64,000 bases of DNA from Takifugu bimaculatus (GCA_004026145.2 CP034992.1:18019103-18083102); one strand, 5' to 3'. Positions 1-13,232 are shown, counted from the stretch's first letter. Notes: generated by a model not told the origin, from the sequence alone. Translations and numbers: made by a program.

Positions 1-223
1 GGCCAATAAGAGGAGAGCCCTGAGACTGGGAGACATGAGGTGAAACTGAGAGCTTCATTAAATACCATCCTGAGTCAGCAGCCCCAGCAGGCCTGGCTGG
101 GGAGAGTTAACGTGCGCGCCTGCAATGCATGTGGGAGTGAGCGGGTGACAAAAAACACAGACACACGCAAAACACGAGGCGTCTCAGTTGTTCTATGCGT
201 CCAGCTAAACCGCGTCTGCCGAT

Positions 224-309
224 CTCCCACTCTGTACCCAATGGCTTTAGACCCTATGTGACATGCTAGAGAAAATCACATAGGAATAGAAAGCCATAAA
301 ACACAGCAG
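224..309 (-). ncRNA. mir135b: miR-135b-type microRNA precursor hairpin
   Basis: Read on the minus strand, 298-276 is a 23-nt miR-135 family mature sequence beginning TATGGCTTTC and ending CCTATGTGA (seed ATGGCTT). About 13 nt of loop follow, then a 3' arm around 262-238 that pairs back with it: AAAGCCAT opposite ATGGCTTT, and TCACATAG opposite CTATGTGA. The lower stem (CTGCTGTG on the 5' side, TACAGAGTGGG on the 3' side) resembles the flanks of mammalian mir-135b. In human the MIR135B gene lies upstream of CDK18 on the opposite strand, as it does here, which supports the b-type assignment. Mature miR-135 guides Argonaute to target mRNAs in the cytoplasm. No host-gene exon (LEMD1 in human) is visible; the host could lie outside the window or be absent. 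The mature arm is recalled from family knowledge, and the hairpin is seen directly. Confidence 0.9.
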
Positions 310-341
310 CGAGTCAGTCCGGCTGGGAGCAGGAGTTCACT

Positions 342-345
<4 letters not shown>

Positions 346-437
<92 letters not shown>
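346..437. repeat. (TG)n microsatellite, about 46 units
   Basis: Uninterrupted TG dinucleotides, followed directly by a short G run. It lies about 35 bp upstream (minus-strand sense) of the microRNA hairpin. Confidence 0.97.
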
Positions 438-1614
438 GGGGGGGAGGTCACTCTCATCATGCCTTTAACACTCTCAACTTGTCTGACAGCTTACAAGGCC
501 CTGCAGAGGATTTACAGAGGTTGCTGAGACACCTCTCTCCACTGTGCGTCCTCCTTGTCTCCTGTGTCCCCCCCCCACCCCCCCACCTCTGTCCTGTCTA
601 TTACCAGCCCCGGTGCTGCCAGTCACAAAGCAGCCAGCCTCATTCTGCTGATGCATAAATGTGGGGGGCTCTTTTATAGAGTTGGAGAACTGTGGGGACT
701 TTAAAGTGTCCACTGGATGAATGGACATCAGCAGTTAGAAGGAGGACGGTCAGCAACATGCACGTCTTCACAGACCTCAGGACTCACAGACAGAAACAAG
801 CTGAGCGCCAGCAACAAGATCAATAACTGTCAATTTGACGATTGTCAAATGTTTGTATGTTATTATCTCACTATAATATTGGAACTTTAGCGAGCGTGGT
901 CCACTGGAACGACCAGTTATGGCTGCTTCCCTCTAGCCTCGGGTCTATGCTAAGCTAACTCTCAGCCGCTGACTGAAGCTTCCTATATTGTGGTTTTATC
1001 ACATCTGGCTCGCGGCTAAAACTGTAAATCCTTTCTATAAGATCAAAGGCAGAAATACAGTCAAACAGCTTTGAGATTGTCAGCAACCAAGAAAATATCT
1101 GCCTGTGTACTGATGAGCAAAGAGCTACATTAAAGAGGGGCAACACTGGGCGCCACACTCGCAACACGCAGGGCAGTGGCAAAGTCAGGAGGCTGCAAAG
1201 GCAAAGATAAGACCAAATGAGAGATCAAGAAGCGGTGTTTGAGAATAACAGCAGAGAGGTTAATGCAAAAGTCAGCCCTTCCATTTTTCCGTCCTACGTG
1301 CACGTACATGTTTATATGTGTGTCTGTTCGGGCTGATTTGTGTCTTATCGAGAGCCTCCGCAGAACCAGACAACGTGATTTATTTGCTATCTTCTTGTTT
1401 GTACGGCGAGATAAGAAGATCAATGTTGCTGCGGCTTCACAAAAGTGTATGAGCATGCATGCACGTGTGTGCTCAGTAGATAAGCCGAGTTTTATGCTTT
1501 TGAATTCCAGCAGCTAAATCCTCAGGCTGATCCCAACGGTCAACAGCCCCGAGATGTCCAGCAGAAAGCTTATTAGACCTTTATCCATTATTTATACCCC
1601 GCCATATACCTCAG

Positions 1615-1646
<32 letters not shown>

Positions 1647-2251
1647 CCTCATAGAGACACAGGATGTGAGTAGAAGTGATGCTGAAGAGTGACTGTTCCC
1701 TCTCAAGGTGAGATGGAGGTAAAGAGCGACCAGCAGCAGGTGACCACATCCTCTCATCCAGTGTTTCACTCCTCCACAGAATTCACAGAAATATTCTCAT
1801 TTGCATTAAAGACCTCATTCAAACGAAGATGCTGGTTTTTGACTTACGTCATGGGAACCATCTCCATGTATTTGTCCGAACCTCCAGCGACCTTATCTAA
1901 TTCAGAAGGACAAAGACAAAGTTCCTTCGGTCCTCTCATATGGACATTAAGAGCAGCATCCGTCCTGCATTCCTGCACTTATTTCTGCAGAAAGCTTCTA
2001 CTGCATTCTCCCCACCCCCCTCGCTGTCCTGTTTCTCACTGACCCGCTCCAGGTTTCCCAGCACAAATGCCCTCTGTCCTGCTTTCAGGTGAGAACTCTC
2101 ACACACCAACCCCCCAGTTTTGATAAGACTTAACAAAAGAAAGAGAAAAAAAAGAAAAGAAATGGTTCCTGTTTCTCTGCAAAGACGCCAGCATGACAAA
2201 GACAAGGGAGGGACAAAGGAGGAAAAGAGAGAACGGAAACACTAAAATGAT

Positions 2252-2253
<2 letters not shown>

Positions 2254-2307
<54 letters not shown>
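2254..2307. repeat. (GT)n microsatellite
   Basis: About 27 uninterrupted GT units in the intergenic block. Confidence 0.97.
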
Positions 2308-2308
<1 letters not shown>

Positions 2309-2471
2309 TGTCAGGTGTACCCTGGTGCGTTGCAGTCCCAGTTTGTCCTGATGGCCAACTGTCCCGGTGAACAAAGAGCCCATTGACTCTCTCACACAAG
2401 AGCTTTCTCTCACAGGCGACTGCTTTGTGGTTGTCCTATCGACACACACATATTTCCAAATTCCTCTCGTG

Positions 2472-2511
2472 AACACACACACACACACGCGCGCGCGCGT
2501 GCACACACACA
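2472..2511. repeat. Alternating CA/CG/CA tract
   Basis: About 40 bp of strictly alternating purine and pyrimidine, with a central CGCGCGCGCG core flanked by CA repeats on both sides. This is the classic composition of a Z-DNA-forming segment. Confidence 0.9.
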
Positions 2512-2634
2512 GGACCTTCAATCGTAACGTCACCTGTGCCTGTTTTAATCGACACTTTTTTCGAGAAATCTTCATCTCGCATCATCACGGAAGCAACTCA
2601 GAACTAAAAACATGATCCTTTCCACAGTAGCTGC

Positions 2635-2668
2635 ACCTCCTTTCAACCTGAACCTCCTTTCAACCTGA
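2635..2668. repeat. 17-bp direct tandem duplication
   Basis: The unit CCTCCTTTCAACCTGAA occurs twice head to tail with no mismatch seen. Confidence 0.85.
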
Positions 2669-4236
2669 ACTGTACATCGACACTCTCTGGATCAGGGCTG
2701 CAAAGTCGGACAACTTGCAGAGCACTTCCCACACTCGGCTTCATTGCAGTCGGTCCTGAATAAGAAAGGCAGGACGCCACGGCAACCGCCGCCCCAGCCG
2801 GCTACAGCTGGTAGACTCGGCTCAGGTGGATGTGCTGCCCTGTGCTGATGGGGTCAGGAACAACTGTTCCAAAACGAGACGCCGGCAAGGATGGAGGAGG
2901 TGCCCCAAAATTCTGACTTTACTCCTTCCCGTTATCAAGTCGTTTGCTGCAGACCAAAACCCAAAAGGGTGCTGCGGACATGACCTCCACGGTGGACACG
3001 CTTAACTAAGAAGGACTCGTTTCTTTGTGGGGTTGCACCCAGGTTTAAATGTCTTATTATAATTCTTTAAATAGTCGATATCTCTGCAGCCATCTGCCAC
3101 AGTTGAGCGTTTAATGGGGAATTAAAGGTCGACATGTTTGAGTGCAGCTTCTGTAGATTCTGTTCCGCACTGAAAATGTCGGCACTTCACGTCCACAAGG
3201 TAGCTGATGAATGCACTTTGTGCTGTGCTTCTCCAGGTTATTCTCTTGCCCTCTTGTGGAGCGAGAACAGGAGTCCAGAGAGCCAAGAGAGCTACATTAA
3301 TTATAACCTTCCCAGTGGGGAACAGAGCTTACCACAGCCCTGACAGAGAGCAGCGGGATTATGGCGTCTCACCAGTTCTACCATTATCTGACCAACCGTT
3401 GAGCTCTGGGATGCTTTCAACCCACTTTACGTTTCTTCTTATCTATTAGACGAAGCTTTTGATTGAATATAACTAAGCCAGACAGGCTTATTCCAGTATT
3501 TTTAACACACCTTTAATCAAACTATCATTAACTTAACATATTTAAACAAATAATGACGCAGCACCGCCTTAATGGGTGCAACATTAATGCTCAACCATGT
3601 TTCTAGCAGTTTCTAGCAACCTCTGACTTCATTTTTGTGTCAGTTTCTAAATAAATGTTTGATTCCAAACATTGGGAACTAGAAATACTGGAGGATACAT
3701 AAATTATGGGTTCTGTGACACACCTGAGGACAGGTATTCAATACTGTATTAACGAGAGCAGAGCGTATGCACGCCGATGCACAATGTTGACCCTGACATT
3801 CAGCCTCGGCGATGTTCACTCAGGCCCGACTTTAAGTGGCTGTGCGAAACAGACTGCTGAAGCATCAGTTCTGCAGTTCGGAGCAGAAATCTGCTTTTAG
3901 CTTTCTATACATGCCACGTTTAAGAGACGGAACAACAGCAGCCTGGAGTTTGACCCAGGACTGAGGTATCAAAATCAACTTCCAGGCTTTCGAGACAGCA
4001 AAGAACAGTAAAACAATTGTGAGGTGGAACCGACTCAGAAAGAGGGGGTGAGGGGGGAGAGGGTACCCTGGCCTAGTTATTCCTCTGTAAGCTGCTCACA
4101 ATACAGACATGGTTGCACAAAGAGAGAGAAGATGAGAGGAGAGCAGAGAGATGGGCAGAGGAAAAAAGACTGAGGGACAGAAAGTCAGGCCAGAGAAGGG
4201 ATTAGTGATCAAAGAAAGCCAGTGGCCATCCTGAAA

Positions 4237-4237
<1 letters not shown>

Positions 4238-4302
<65 letters not shown>
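4238..4302. repeat. (CA)n microsatellite
   Basis: About 32 uninterrupted CA units. Confidence 0.97.
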
Positions 4303-4305
<3 letters not shown>

Positions 4306-4943
4306 GAAAGTGTGGGAGATTAGAGGATTTTTCCATGGGTTTAATCATTTACCTTCTTTCTGAGCACAAATCCATTTAAATGTCAAACAAGCAAATGTGC
4401 ACACACATACACATCTGCACTTCCATGTACACACACACATACACACACTGATCAATTATAGTGTTCTATCAAGCATGTGGGATACGCTGTCTTAGCACTC
4501 ACTCCAGTTAGTTTCATAGGTCCCAAATGCCTTTAATTCCTCCTCATCCTCTGTTTCCTCATAAAGACACAAACAATCTGCTGAAAATGCCCATTAGGCC
4601 GTCAAACAACTGCACAAAAACAGACCCAGAACTCCTCCACCTCCCCGAGGAGCACTGGTGGGAAAATGGAAGAGGGAACAGTAGTAAAGGAAGGACAAGA
4701 AGGGCTGCACAAGCAGAGGAGGTGGAGGAGAAACCTGGGAGAGTGGACTTAATTGAGGAATCCTCCTTCTCAGCCTCATTCTGTGCAGTGAAACACATAA
4801 ACACACACATCTCCCCTGTCAGAGGCTTGACCTCTACAAACCCATCTCGCTCCTCGGCATTCATCGCCCTCCCACTGGCTGACCTGATTGGCTAATGACA
4901 GCTCATTTATCTTGACGCAGCACCTGCAGTGGCGAGAGAGAGG

Positions 4944-4945
<2 letters not shown>

Positions 4946-5037
<92 letters not shown>
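4946..5037. repeat. (GT)n microsatellite, about 46 units
   Basis: One of the two longest GT arrays in the window, uninterrupted, preceded by a short GA run. Confidence 0.97.
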
Positions 5038-5039
<2 letters not shown>

Positions 5040-5125
5040 TAGACTGAGTTTCTGTACACATCCCCTGTAGACCAGCTCTGTCTACGCTAGCGCTGCCCTT
5101 GCTGCAACAGCTTGCACACAAAGTC

Positions 5126-5139
5126 TCACCTCTGGGAAT

Positions 5140-5170
<31 letters not shown>

Positions 5171-5455
5171 GGAGGAAACGCTGAAGCAAGAGGGGGGAAA
5201 GGTGAAAAGTGTGATCTGGGAGAGAATAGTGAAGGAGGAAAAATGGAAAAGAGGGGGAGTCAGAACCAGAAGGTCCATAAAGGAGAAGAAGACACAATAA
5301 TTGAAGGTGGGTGGAAAAAAGAAAAAGCCAAAAAAATGGGAAGAGGGTGATTAAAGGGGGAGAGAGGGGGGGAGGCAAGAGACTGGGAGATAAAAGAGAA
5401 AGGAACAAGGAAAAACAGTAGCAGTGGAGAGAAGGAGGGAGGGGGGTGGATTGAT
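5126..5455. repeat. Long polypurine-biased tract with (GGA)n core
   Basis: The plus strand is dominated by A and G over about 330 bp. The purest part is a GGA/GAA array around 5138-5176. The complementary strand is a long CT-rich tract, so open frames across it are low-complexity artefacts. Confidence 0.85.
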
Positions 5456-6294
5456 GCATGTTTTATTCACTAACACTTCTTTAATTACTGCAGCTGCAAT
5501 CACTGTCAGCCTGATCGCTGCTCGGCGGGTACCAGCATCTCCGGGGTCGGAACACACAGCAGCCACCAGTATCGTCAGACCAGTGAGACCAGTCCACAGG
5601 ACCAGCCAACATGGGAGACCTGCACGGGCTCCTCCATTTTCCATCATTCCAATGTCAACGATCCGTTTAAGTCGCCTCATTCACAAAGTTTAAATGGTTT
5701 TTGAAGAAACCAGACGGGAGAGGCGAGCCCACCGCTAGAGGGCAGGCGAGCCACTGACGGCTCTCTTCCGCCACTTCGACCGTGTGAAGGTGTGTTTTAG
5801 GAACAGAGAGTCCTCATATGTGTTCGATCCTTCATCACTGGATGCTCGGGACTAAACTCACGCAGCAGTGATCTTCCATTTTCCCTTTTCCCACTCAACT
5901 TTTTTTAACCACCTAAATCAGATGTGAATAAACTCGGTAGCTGCTGTCATGTGACTGCGCGATGCACTTGCTGTGGCAGGTCTGGAAGCAACGCTGCTGA
6001 CTGTTGCCGAGCAACTAGCACAGGCTCCTTTAAACATGTGAATAATTGTAGGGTTTTAAGTGCCCTGACATGTTGACATAAATCGCATCATTAAAGGTTA
6101 CATCTGAGTTTAAGGACGTCCCCGTGGACGTCATCGGTTACTTCAGGAGACATCGTCCCACCTACTCATTTGCCACGTTTCACAAGTGCAAGTTTGACTT
6201 TTGCGTGGAAGCAACGCCGCGGCTCATTTTCATTGTTTTGTAACATATTTTGATTACCACATTCACCTTCCTTGTTATGTCTTACTCATCCCTC

Positions 6295-6350
6295 TCTCTT
6301 CCTCCTCTCCTCCTCCTCCTTTCCTCCTCCTCCTCTCCTCCTCCTCCAGC
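6295..6350. repeat. (TCC)n polypyrimidine tract
   Basis: Almost pure C/T with repeated CTCCTCCTCC blocks. It is the strand-inverted counterpart of the GGA tract at 5.1-5.4 kb. Confidence 0.9.
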
Positions 6351-6689
6351 CTGACTGCAGAGAGGGGAAGGTTTGCATGTGTTATGTCGCCTTTTGTTCT
6401 TTGCTGTCAGGCTCATTGTCAAAAAACGGAGAAGTAGAGAGGAAGCAGAGGCTGGTTAGTAAGAGAGAAGGAAGCTCCGCGTGAGCTTCAGCATGACTGT
6501 AGCAGGTAGCTTCACAGCACCTTCACCCACCTCTGCAACCCCCACCCTCACTTCCCCTTTGTGCTCTCTTATCTTATTTTTCTCTCTCTAGCCAGGTGCT
6601 GCTTATCCAGCCTTCAGCACATCTTATCCCCCCACCCCCCACCCTCATCCTGTTTTATCTCCTACCCACTGTCACAAACTCACCCTTCA

Positions 6690-6722
6690 ACACACACACA
6701 CACGCACACACACACACACACA
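6690..6722. repeat. (CA)n microsatellite
   Basis: Short CA array with one CG interruption. Confidence 0.93.
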
Positions 6723-7742
6723 TTCCTTCATCCTATCTCCCCTCCCTTCACCCCTTCCTTCATCTCCATCTTTTCACCCCTCCCTGGGCCACTGGAGGCA
6801 GCCGGTGGGCTGTGACCTATCCTATCGCAGCTCTGACACATACGCATGGTGGGAAGACAGACAGGTGTGAGGATAGACCGGCAGCTAGAAACTCATCAGT
6901 TCCAGATTGGTATCTTTACCTCAGTCTTACAGGCTTAATCCGGCTTCTTTCTCCGGCACAGTCGGCTACTGTAGCAACCAAGAGCTGGAACGAACAAATC
7001 CATACAGCTTAAGCCCCCTCAAATCTCTCTCAAGTTCACTTTCCAAGAGGCAAGGCAGCATAACATCTTTAGCATTATTCTGGGGGTGGCGAGGTTGCCA
7101 ATCGGAAAGCTACGTTGTTTTCCCCAGTTTTTCAAAGACCTTTTTTTTAATCTCGAGACATCTGGTGTCCAGAATTAGGAGCAGAGTGGTGCAGAGTTGG
7201 CAGCAGAGTTCCTGTTTCACACTGTTGCAGCATATTCACACCGTTATTAGCCACCGCTAATCTTTCAACTTTTTCCTTTTTTTTTTTCCTGTGTTGTAGC
7301 TGCTGGCTGCGACTGGAAGAAGGGAGGGTGTCGAGTCTCCCCGAGTCTCTCGCTCTCCATCCTGATTTAGAATTAGATCTATTTCTGTTGGCCCTGCAAG
7401 CCCGCCGGGAAATATTTCAATCTGCCTCGGAATGTGTGTATATGTGCGATTCATTTAAATGTGAGCGAAAGAGGCAAAACCCCCCAAAGTTACAGTTCCA
7501 TTTAAATGCATAAACAGTCGTCCACAGCTTTGGCAGCAAAGTTTTAATAGCCAGACACGCCAATAAAGTTACTGTGAAGTCAAATCACACAGAATAGGAA
7601 AAGAGCGTGACAGGATGAGAAGAGGGGAGGGAAAGAGGCTGCACGATCAGCCTGTACTGGCAAAGACTTTAAACTCAAGCTGTGTTCTGTTATTCATACA
7701 CAGAGCACGTAAAGATTCAGTCAAGCTTACCCTATGGCTGCA

Positions 7743-7745
<3 letters not shown>

Positions 7746-7797
<52 letters not shown>
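7746..7797. repeat. (CA)n microsatellite
   Basis: About 26 uninterrupted CA units. Confidence 0.97.
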
Positions 7798-8036
7798 GTA
7801 CTTTCACTTTTAAGGGATTTATAGAGTAAATGACTGGCTGAACCAGTTAAAAGTGTGTTTATTAGATAGCGAGTCGACACACTCACCTCGGAGTGGAACC
7901 CGGCACTCGTCTGCCCCGTGGAGTAAAAATGAGCGGCTGCGCCTCTGTACTTGAGGAGACACATGCACGCGCACACTCAGCCAGAGGAGTGTGCACAGTT
8001 GACGAGGCTGGACTGGATAGAGCCAAGGAGCAGTAG

Positions 8037-8106
8037 TAGGAGGAGGAGGAGATAGGGAGGAGGGAGGTCTGGAGAGAGAGGGAGGGAGAGAGGGAGAGAG
8101 AGAGAC
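8037..8106. repeat. (GGA)/(GA)n polypurine tract
   Basis: A GGA-rich run passes into GAGAGGGAGA-type purine repeats. No coding interpretation is credible. Confidence 0.85.
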
Positions 8107-8295
8107 TGAAGAATGAAATCCAGCAGAGGAAAAAAGGAATCGGTGAAGGAAAACATTTGTGAAAAGGGTCACACTGACGCAGAGTCCTTCCATCCGTCAT
8201 TTGAGGGTTTGTGTGCTGGGAATGTGTGAAGCTCTGTGAGGATCCCCTCTTCATCACTTCAGACCTCTGCCTCTCAACAGAAAGTGTACAGTCTG

Positions 8296-8342
8296 TGTGT
8301 GTGTGTGTGTGCGTGCGTGTGTGTGCGTGTGTGTGTGTGTGG
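8296..8342. repeat. Imperfect (GT)n with GC steps
   Basis: GT dinucleotides interrupted by GCGT steps. Confidence 0.9.
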
Positions 8343-11300
8343 GTCTCCCATCAGTCTCAGGCTACAGCTCACTCGCATTACAACACGATTCATGTCGTTT
8401 TGTCTCTGCAGCTCTTCAGTCCTCCGCTTAATTGCATTCTCTCTTTTCCTTCTAATCCTCTCAAACGTCTCCCAGATCCTCCAGCTTCTGAAGTTCCTCC
8501 CTGTTCCTCATCATTTGTATTTTAAATATCAATGAAAGAATACTGCCACTAATAGTATTATTGATTATGACGGGTTTTTTTTTTTAAAAAAATCATGCAA
8601 TTGAGTAAGAGTTTATATAAAAAAACATCAAACTACAGAACAAAGGTGCTAATGGAGCTCTTGTATCACCCTTTATCTTGGGTTGGTTAAATTGCAGTTA
8701 CATAAAACATCTCTGATATTTGCTGGTTGTAGAGTTCTTTTTTTTTTCTGTATCGCTCTCACACAGGAAAAGCAAATTCATGTCCACACAGCCGGAGCAC
8801 CGAGCGCTTGCGTGTAATTGTGTGTGAAGTACCGAGCAGCCACAATCCCGACTGAGCGGCAGAAAAGCCCGTCTCCACGTCCAATTATTTGCTTCTCAAA
8901 GACAGACAGATGGAGAAGGGGGGTAAGAGAGAAAGGTAGACCAAGTCAGAGGCACAGAGAGGGTCTGCAGAAGGAGGGGGCGGGGGTCATTAGAATAAGA
9001 AAGTATTCTCTCTGCTCAAGTTCAGAGAGTAGTTTCACAATTAGAAAATATCTCAACTAATCCCCGAGGAGCCAACTGAGCAGAGAGGATATGTGGAAAG
9101 AGAGAGGGATGATGAAAAATGGCACAAAGAAGAGCTGAAGTTGTTAGAGAGAAGACTGACGAGAGTGTGTACAGAAAAACAGCCTAATTCTTCTCATTAG
9201 TTTGTGTCTCCATACCGTCCTGATGCGAGCAGCCGTCTGTCTCCTCTTGTCCTTCTTCTCTTCTACTTTTTCCTCGTGTCGCTTCTGCCTCTCTCTGCCG
9301 ACCGGGATACTCCATCAGAGAAGAGTTGGACTCATGGCGGGTGGAGGCACCGATGCGCCGAAAACACTCTCCAGCTTTCACTACCTTTGACTCTTTTCAC
9401 CGTTTTCTCTTTCACTCTTGTCAGCCGGAGCATTTTTCTTTCTTCCCCAACAGCGGTGACACACGGCGTAGGGGGGACGTCGAGGACAAGCAGGGGTGGA
9501 TGGACGGAGAGAGAGAGCAGGGACGAGAAAAGCGCAAGTGTAGGTAGATGCAACTGCAAGCGGGAATGATGGGAAGAGGCAGGTTGGTAGTGACACATCG
9601 CGGAGGTGTGCGTCTACGTATGTGTGAGGGTGTCAGAACACGGGGGCAGTCCTTCGAGCCGCCGCCACCAACGAGGAAGAGGTGGAGGAGGAATGGATGG
9701 GTCGGTAGGTGGATGGAGGGGTGATAGAGGGTGTGATTCAGCAGGCACGCCACCTCCTCTCCTCCTCGTCTGCACACGCAGGCGCTCGCTTCATTCATTA
9801 TCATTCACAGCGTCTCACCATGACACGCATGGTTAAGCCACTCACGGAGACGGAGCTTCACCCCGAACTGAATCTTAATGGAGGTGGAGGAGAGCGGCTG
9901 AAGAGGAGGAGGATGGGGCGGGGGGGTATCAGACGTGCAGGTGTCTCCTTGGTTTCCATTGTTGGCTGTCAGCCTGAGGCTCGTGCATGAATGAATGTCC
10001 AGGTCACATGCAAGTGGCCGCATGTGAGGGCTACTTTGTTCTGTCCAACCCCTCCTTTTCACAGTTTTACAACCAAAAAAAAATGAGCTCACGGAGGAAA
10101 ATCTTGATTAAAAAAGTTCTCTATCAAAGTTGTGAAGTTCCGGTTTGTAGGATTTGGTTAAATCTAGTGGTGAAAAACAAAGAGTAGCTGTTCCTGTTCA
10201 AGACAACCTAGAGCGACTGCAGGGCAGCAAAAGGCATTTTCCATGACTCCATTCAGAATGTCTGGGCTTAGACACCATCACGTCACATCATAGCTCCTTT
10301 TTTCCTGTATGAGATGTACCATAAGATGCATACATTAACTAAAGATATAAGTATATGGGTGAGATGGTCCAAAACAGATCAGCGATCCAGGTTCTCCACT
10401 GTAATCTGGACTTGTGAAGAGCCCAGGACTGCCTGGAGGTGACGTGGTCCTTGAGCAGCTCTCAAAGCCCTTCAGTACTACGAGGCGCTGATCCCTGAGA
10501 CGGGTGGCTGTTCTTATAGGCAGTCGCACTTGTTCTTGCTCTTGTCTATGCAGTAATTACTGCGCCGAAGCACTCTAATTTGTTTTTAAAATACGGCTTA
10601 TCATCTGCCTCACTGTAAGGTGGTGCTTTGGTTCTGGTAATACCTCCCTTATAGCCAAGTTCTTGTAGTTGGGTTTGTGCATTGCTATGGTAATTATGTC
10701 TAATGTTTATGATTGTTAGTAGTTTATTTTATCTTCCATCCAGAAGGTTTCCTCCTATCATGTCCTTCTGAAGCGCCGTTGTCCATTAAAGACTCTCAGC
10801 GACTTTGGTCATTTTTGTGTGTCCATCCCTCTGGTGCTGCTGTGACCTCCACCACCACACACGAATACACCACAGAGGTTCTGCACTCCTCGACATCCCA
10901 AACATCCACTCATCCCACGGCATCATCAGCTTTGCTGAAGACAGAGAGGAAAGCTCCCCTGAAGAGGAACAGAGATGGTGGAGTGGTGCTGAGGAAACAG
11001 GTGACACTGAACCCTCCAAAGATGAGAGAGCTCACGCCGGATCCACGCTGCACTAATATGGTGGTTGTGGACAGAATGTTGACCTTTTTATTTCTGACAC
11101 CAGGGACATCTCTACGAGAGAACCCCTCCACCATCTGAGCCCCGAGCACCCAGTCAATAAGAGTTAGTGCAACATTTTCTGTTAAATATAATACTTGCTC
11201 AGCTACTAACGTGCTCCTGATGTCATTTCTTCACTTCTTACATCCCCTGTTCTGGAAATTAGGGTCATACTGGGGTTTGTGCATGTTATATGTTTACAGT

Positions 11301-12930
11301 AGTAGTAGTGCAACATTTCGATGAGGTGTTATGTCGACTTCCGGTGAAACCTTTGATCTGCTGCAGCGACAGAAGTATATCTGAAGAAAAGCAGGAGATT
11401 AAACAGGAATTCAAACCAAAGTGAAATTGTTTATGAAGAGAAAGGAAGGTCAAGTTGAAGGCAGCGCCTGTTCCATGAACGCATCTCCGCTGGCTTCCAT
11501 GCTGCGATGTAAAGAAAACTTTGCTGTGAGGAGCATCTGTAAGGAGTGTGATGATTTCAAAGAAGTAGCTTGTTATTTTTTCTCTCAAGGATCATCATTG
11601 AAACTCAGGTTTCACCTTTTTAAACCCACACTTTCATTAGAATTATTCAAAAGAACAAAAACAACACATCCGACATTCCCTCGAACGCACCACCATGCAG
11701 CTCTCACACACACACATGCTTCACGTGTAGCATTAAACCTAAAGAGAACCTTTTAAAGATGTCTGATTAGTAATGTGGTCGCGGTTAAGCAGTCAGGTTT
11801 AACCAGCTGATCGGGGTGCTTGGATGGGGTTGCACCCGATAGACGTGATGCTACCTTCCCAGGAAAGCAGTTTCCATTAATCAGTGTTTGCCCACCTCTT
11901 GCACTTTCACACTTTACTTACTTTCTTCTACTTGGTCGTTGCAGTGAGATCCAGCCTAAAAGTTTGTTTTACTTCCCTTAATAAGGTTTCGGTGGGTGGT
12001 TTCTCTTGCTCTCTTTGTGGGTTTAGGGCTGCGGGGGGCCGTTTTCATTTACTGTTTCATTGTGTGGGCGTTACAAAACCCCTGAGAGACTCCAACTTAG
12101 GAAGAGCTACAGTATATGAATAGACATAACTTGCATTTTCTCACTGCAGATGGTGGTGAAAAGAGTTGAAGGCTGTAAAAATCTATATTTGAACGTTGTT
12201 ATTGTGTTTTCGGTTTAACAAGTACATGAGATGAGAGAACTCTGCATCCCTAAAGCTGCAGTCTGTCATCATCTCCTGCATACGTTCGTCCTTATCTTCC
12301 GTTTCTGCCGCTGCCTCGTTGAGTCAATAACCTCCACCGCGTCGTCGTTTAAATCGCATCTCTTCCGGTTTAGCTCCATCTGCAGACCTGTCAAGGGAAC
12401 AAATCTGTCATCCACCTAAAGCGTTGTCGTCTTTGCTCAGCTTGTGACACTTTAGTGACGCCGGAGGTGGAGATCACCTTCAACAGCATCTCCTTTTCAA
12501 TCAACATATCTGCGTACACCATATTGCTTAGACGCACCTTATTTCCTCAGTGTGTGCCCTGCAATCCATTTTATAAATGTCAGAACCTTGACAAGCTGTC
12601 CAACCCAGCTGCCCCCACCCCCACAGGCTGATGGGTAATATTCTTAATGGTGATCATTTTGATTGGCTTCCTCTGCCCTTTTCATTGTGACAGGGGGAGG
12701 ATAAAGCCATGCAGAGTGTGTATGAATGAATGTTTGCGTGTATGCATATCTATATTGGTGTGTGTGTGTGTGTGTGGATGTGTGTGTGCTTGTGTGTGTG
12801 GATGTTGAGGGTTTAAGTAAACAGAGATTAGAAATGCAATAAACCTGTCACATGGAGAAAGCTGCTGTCTTCATGTCAACTTGAGTACACTGTCACTCTT
12901 ATCTACCTATTTAAACACACACGCATGCAT

Positions 12931-12932
<2 letters not shown>

Positions 12933-12971
<39 letters not shown>
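12933..12971. repeat. (CA)n microsatellite
   Basis: About 20 CA units, preceded by a short ACGCATGCATGC alternating stretch. Confidence 0.95.
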
Positions 12972-12973
<2 letters not shown>

Positions 12974-13224
12974 TGGTAAGGAGAGAGAAGATTGCGGCTG
13001 GTTATTGAACATCCATGTTGTTCAAGTACCACTAAGGTGTGCATGTGTGTGTCGCTTTCTTTGTGCACGAGGCCTTTTTACATGCCTTGACTACGCAATT
13101 GTGTGTGCATGTTGGGGTTTGGGGCGCATGTGAATCTGAACCATGGCCGACGTCCTGATGGGTCCCTAGGTGTGGGATGAGTTAGCCTCTGCTCTAGTTT
13201 CCATGGCAGCTGCTGGTTTTATTA

Positions 13225-13232
13225 TACACACA

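Noticed and set aside
5351..5680. Minus-strand 109-codon frame with a signal-peptide-like hydrophobic stretch (LPCWLVLWTGLTGLTILVAA)
   Set aside because: The second half is polypyrimidine low-complexity sequence, no family is recognised, and hydrophobic runs are common by chance in CT-rich antisense DNA.
9820..9990. ATG in good context followed by about 30 non-repetitive codons (MVKPLTETELHPEL)
   Set aside because: It runs into GGA-rich low-complexity sequence, has no clear donor and matches no family I know.
10713..11138. Plus-strand 141-codon open frame overlapping another frame
   Set aside because: No recognisable domain or splice sites, and competing frames in the same stretch look equally plausible.
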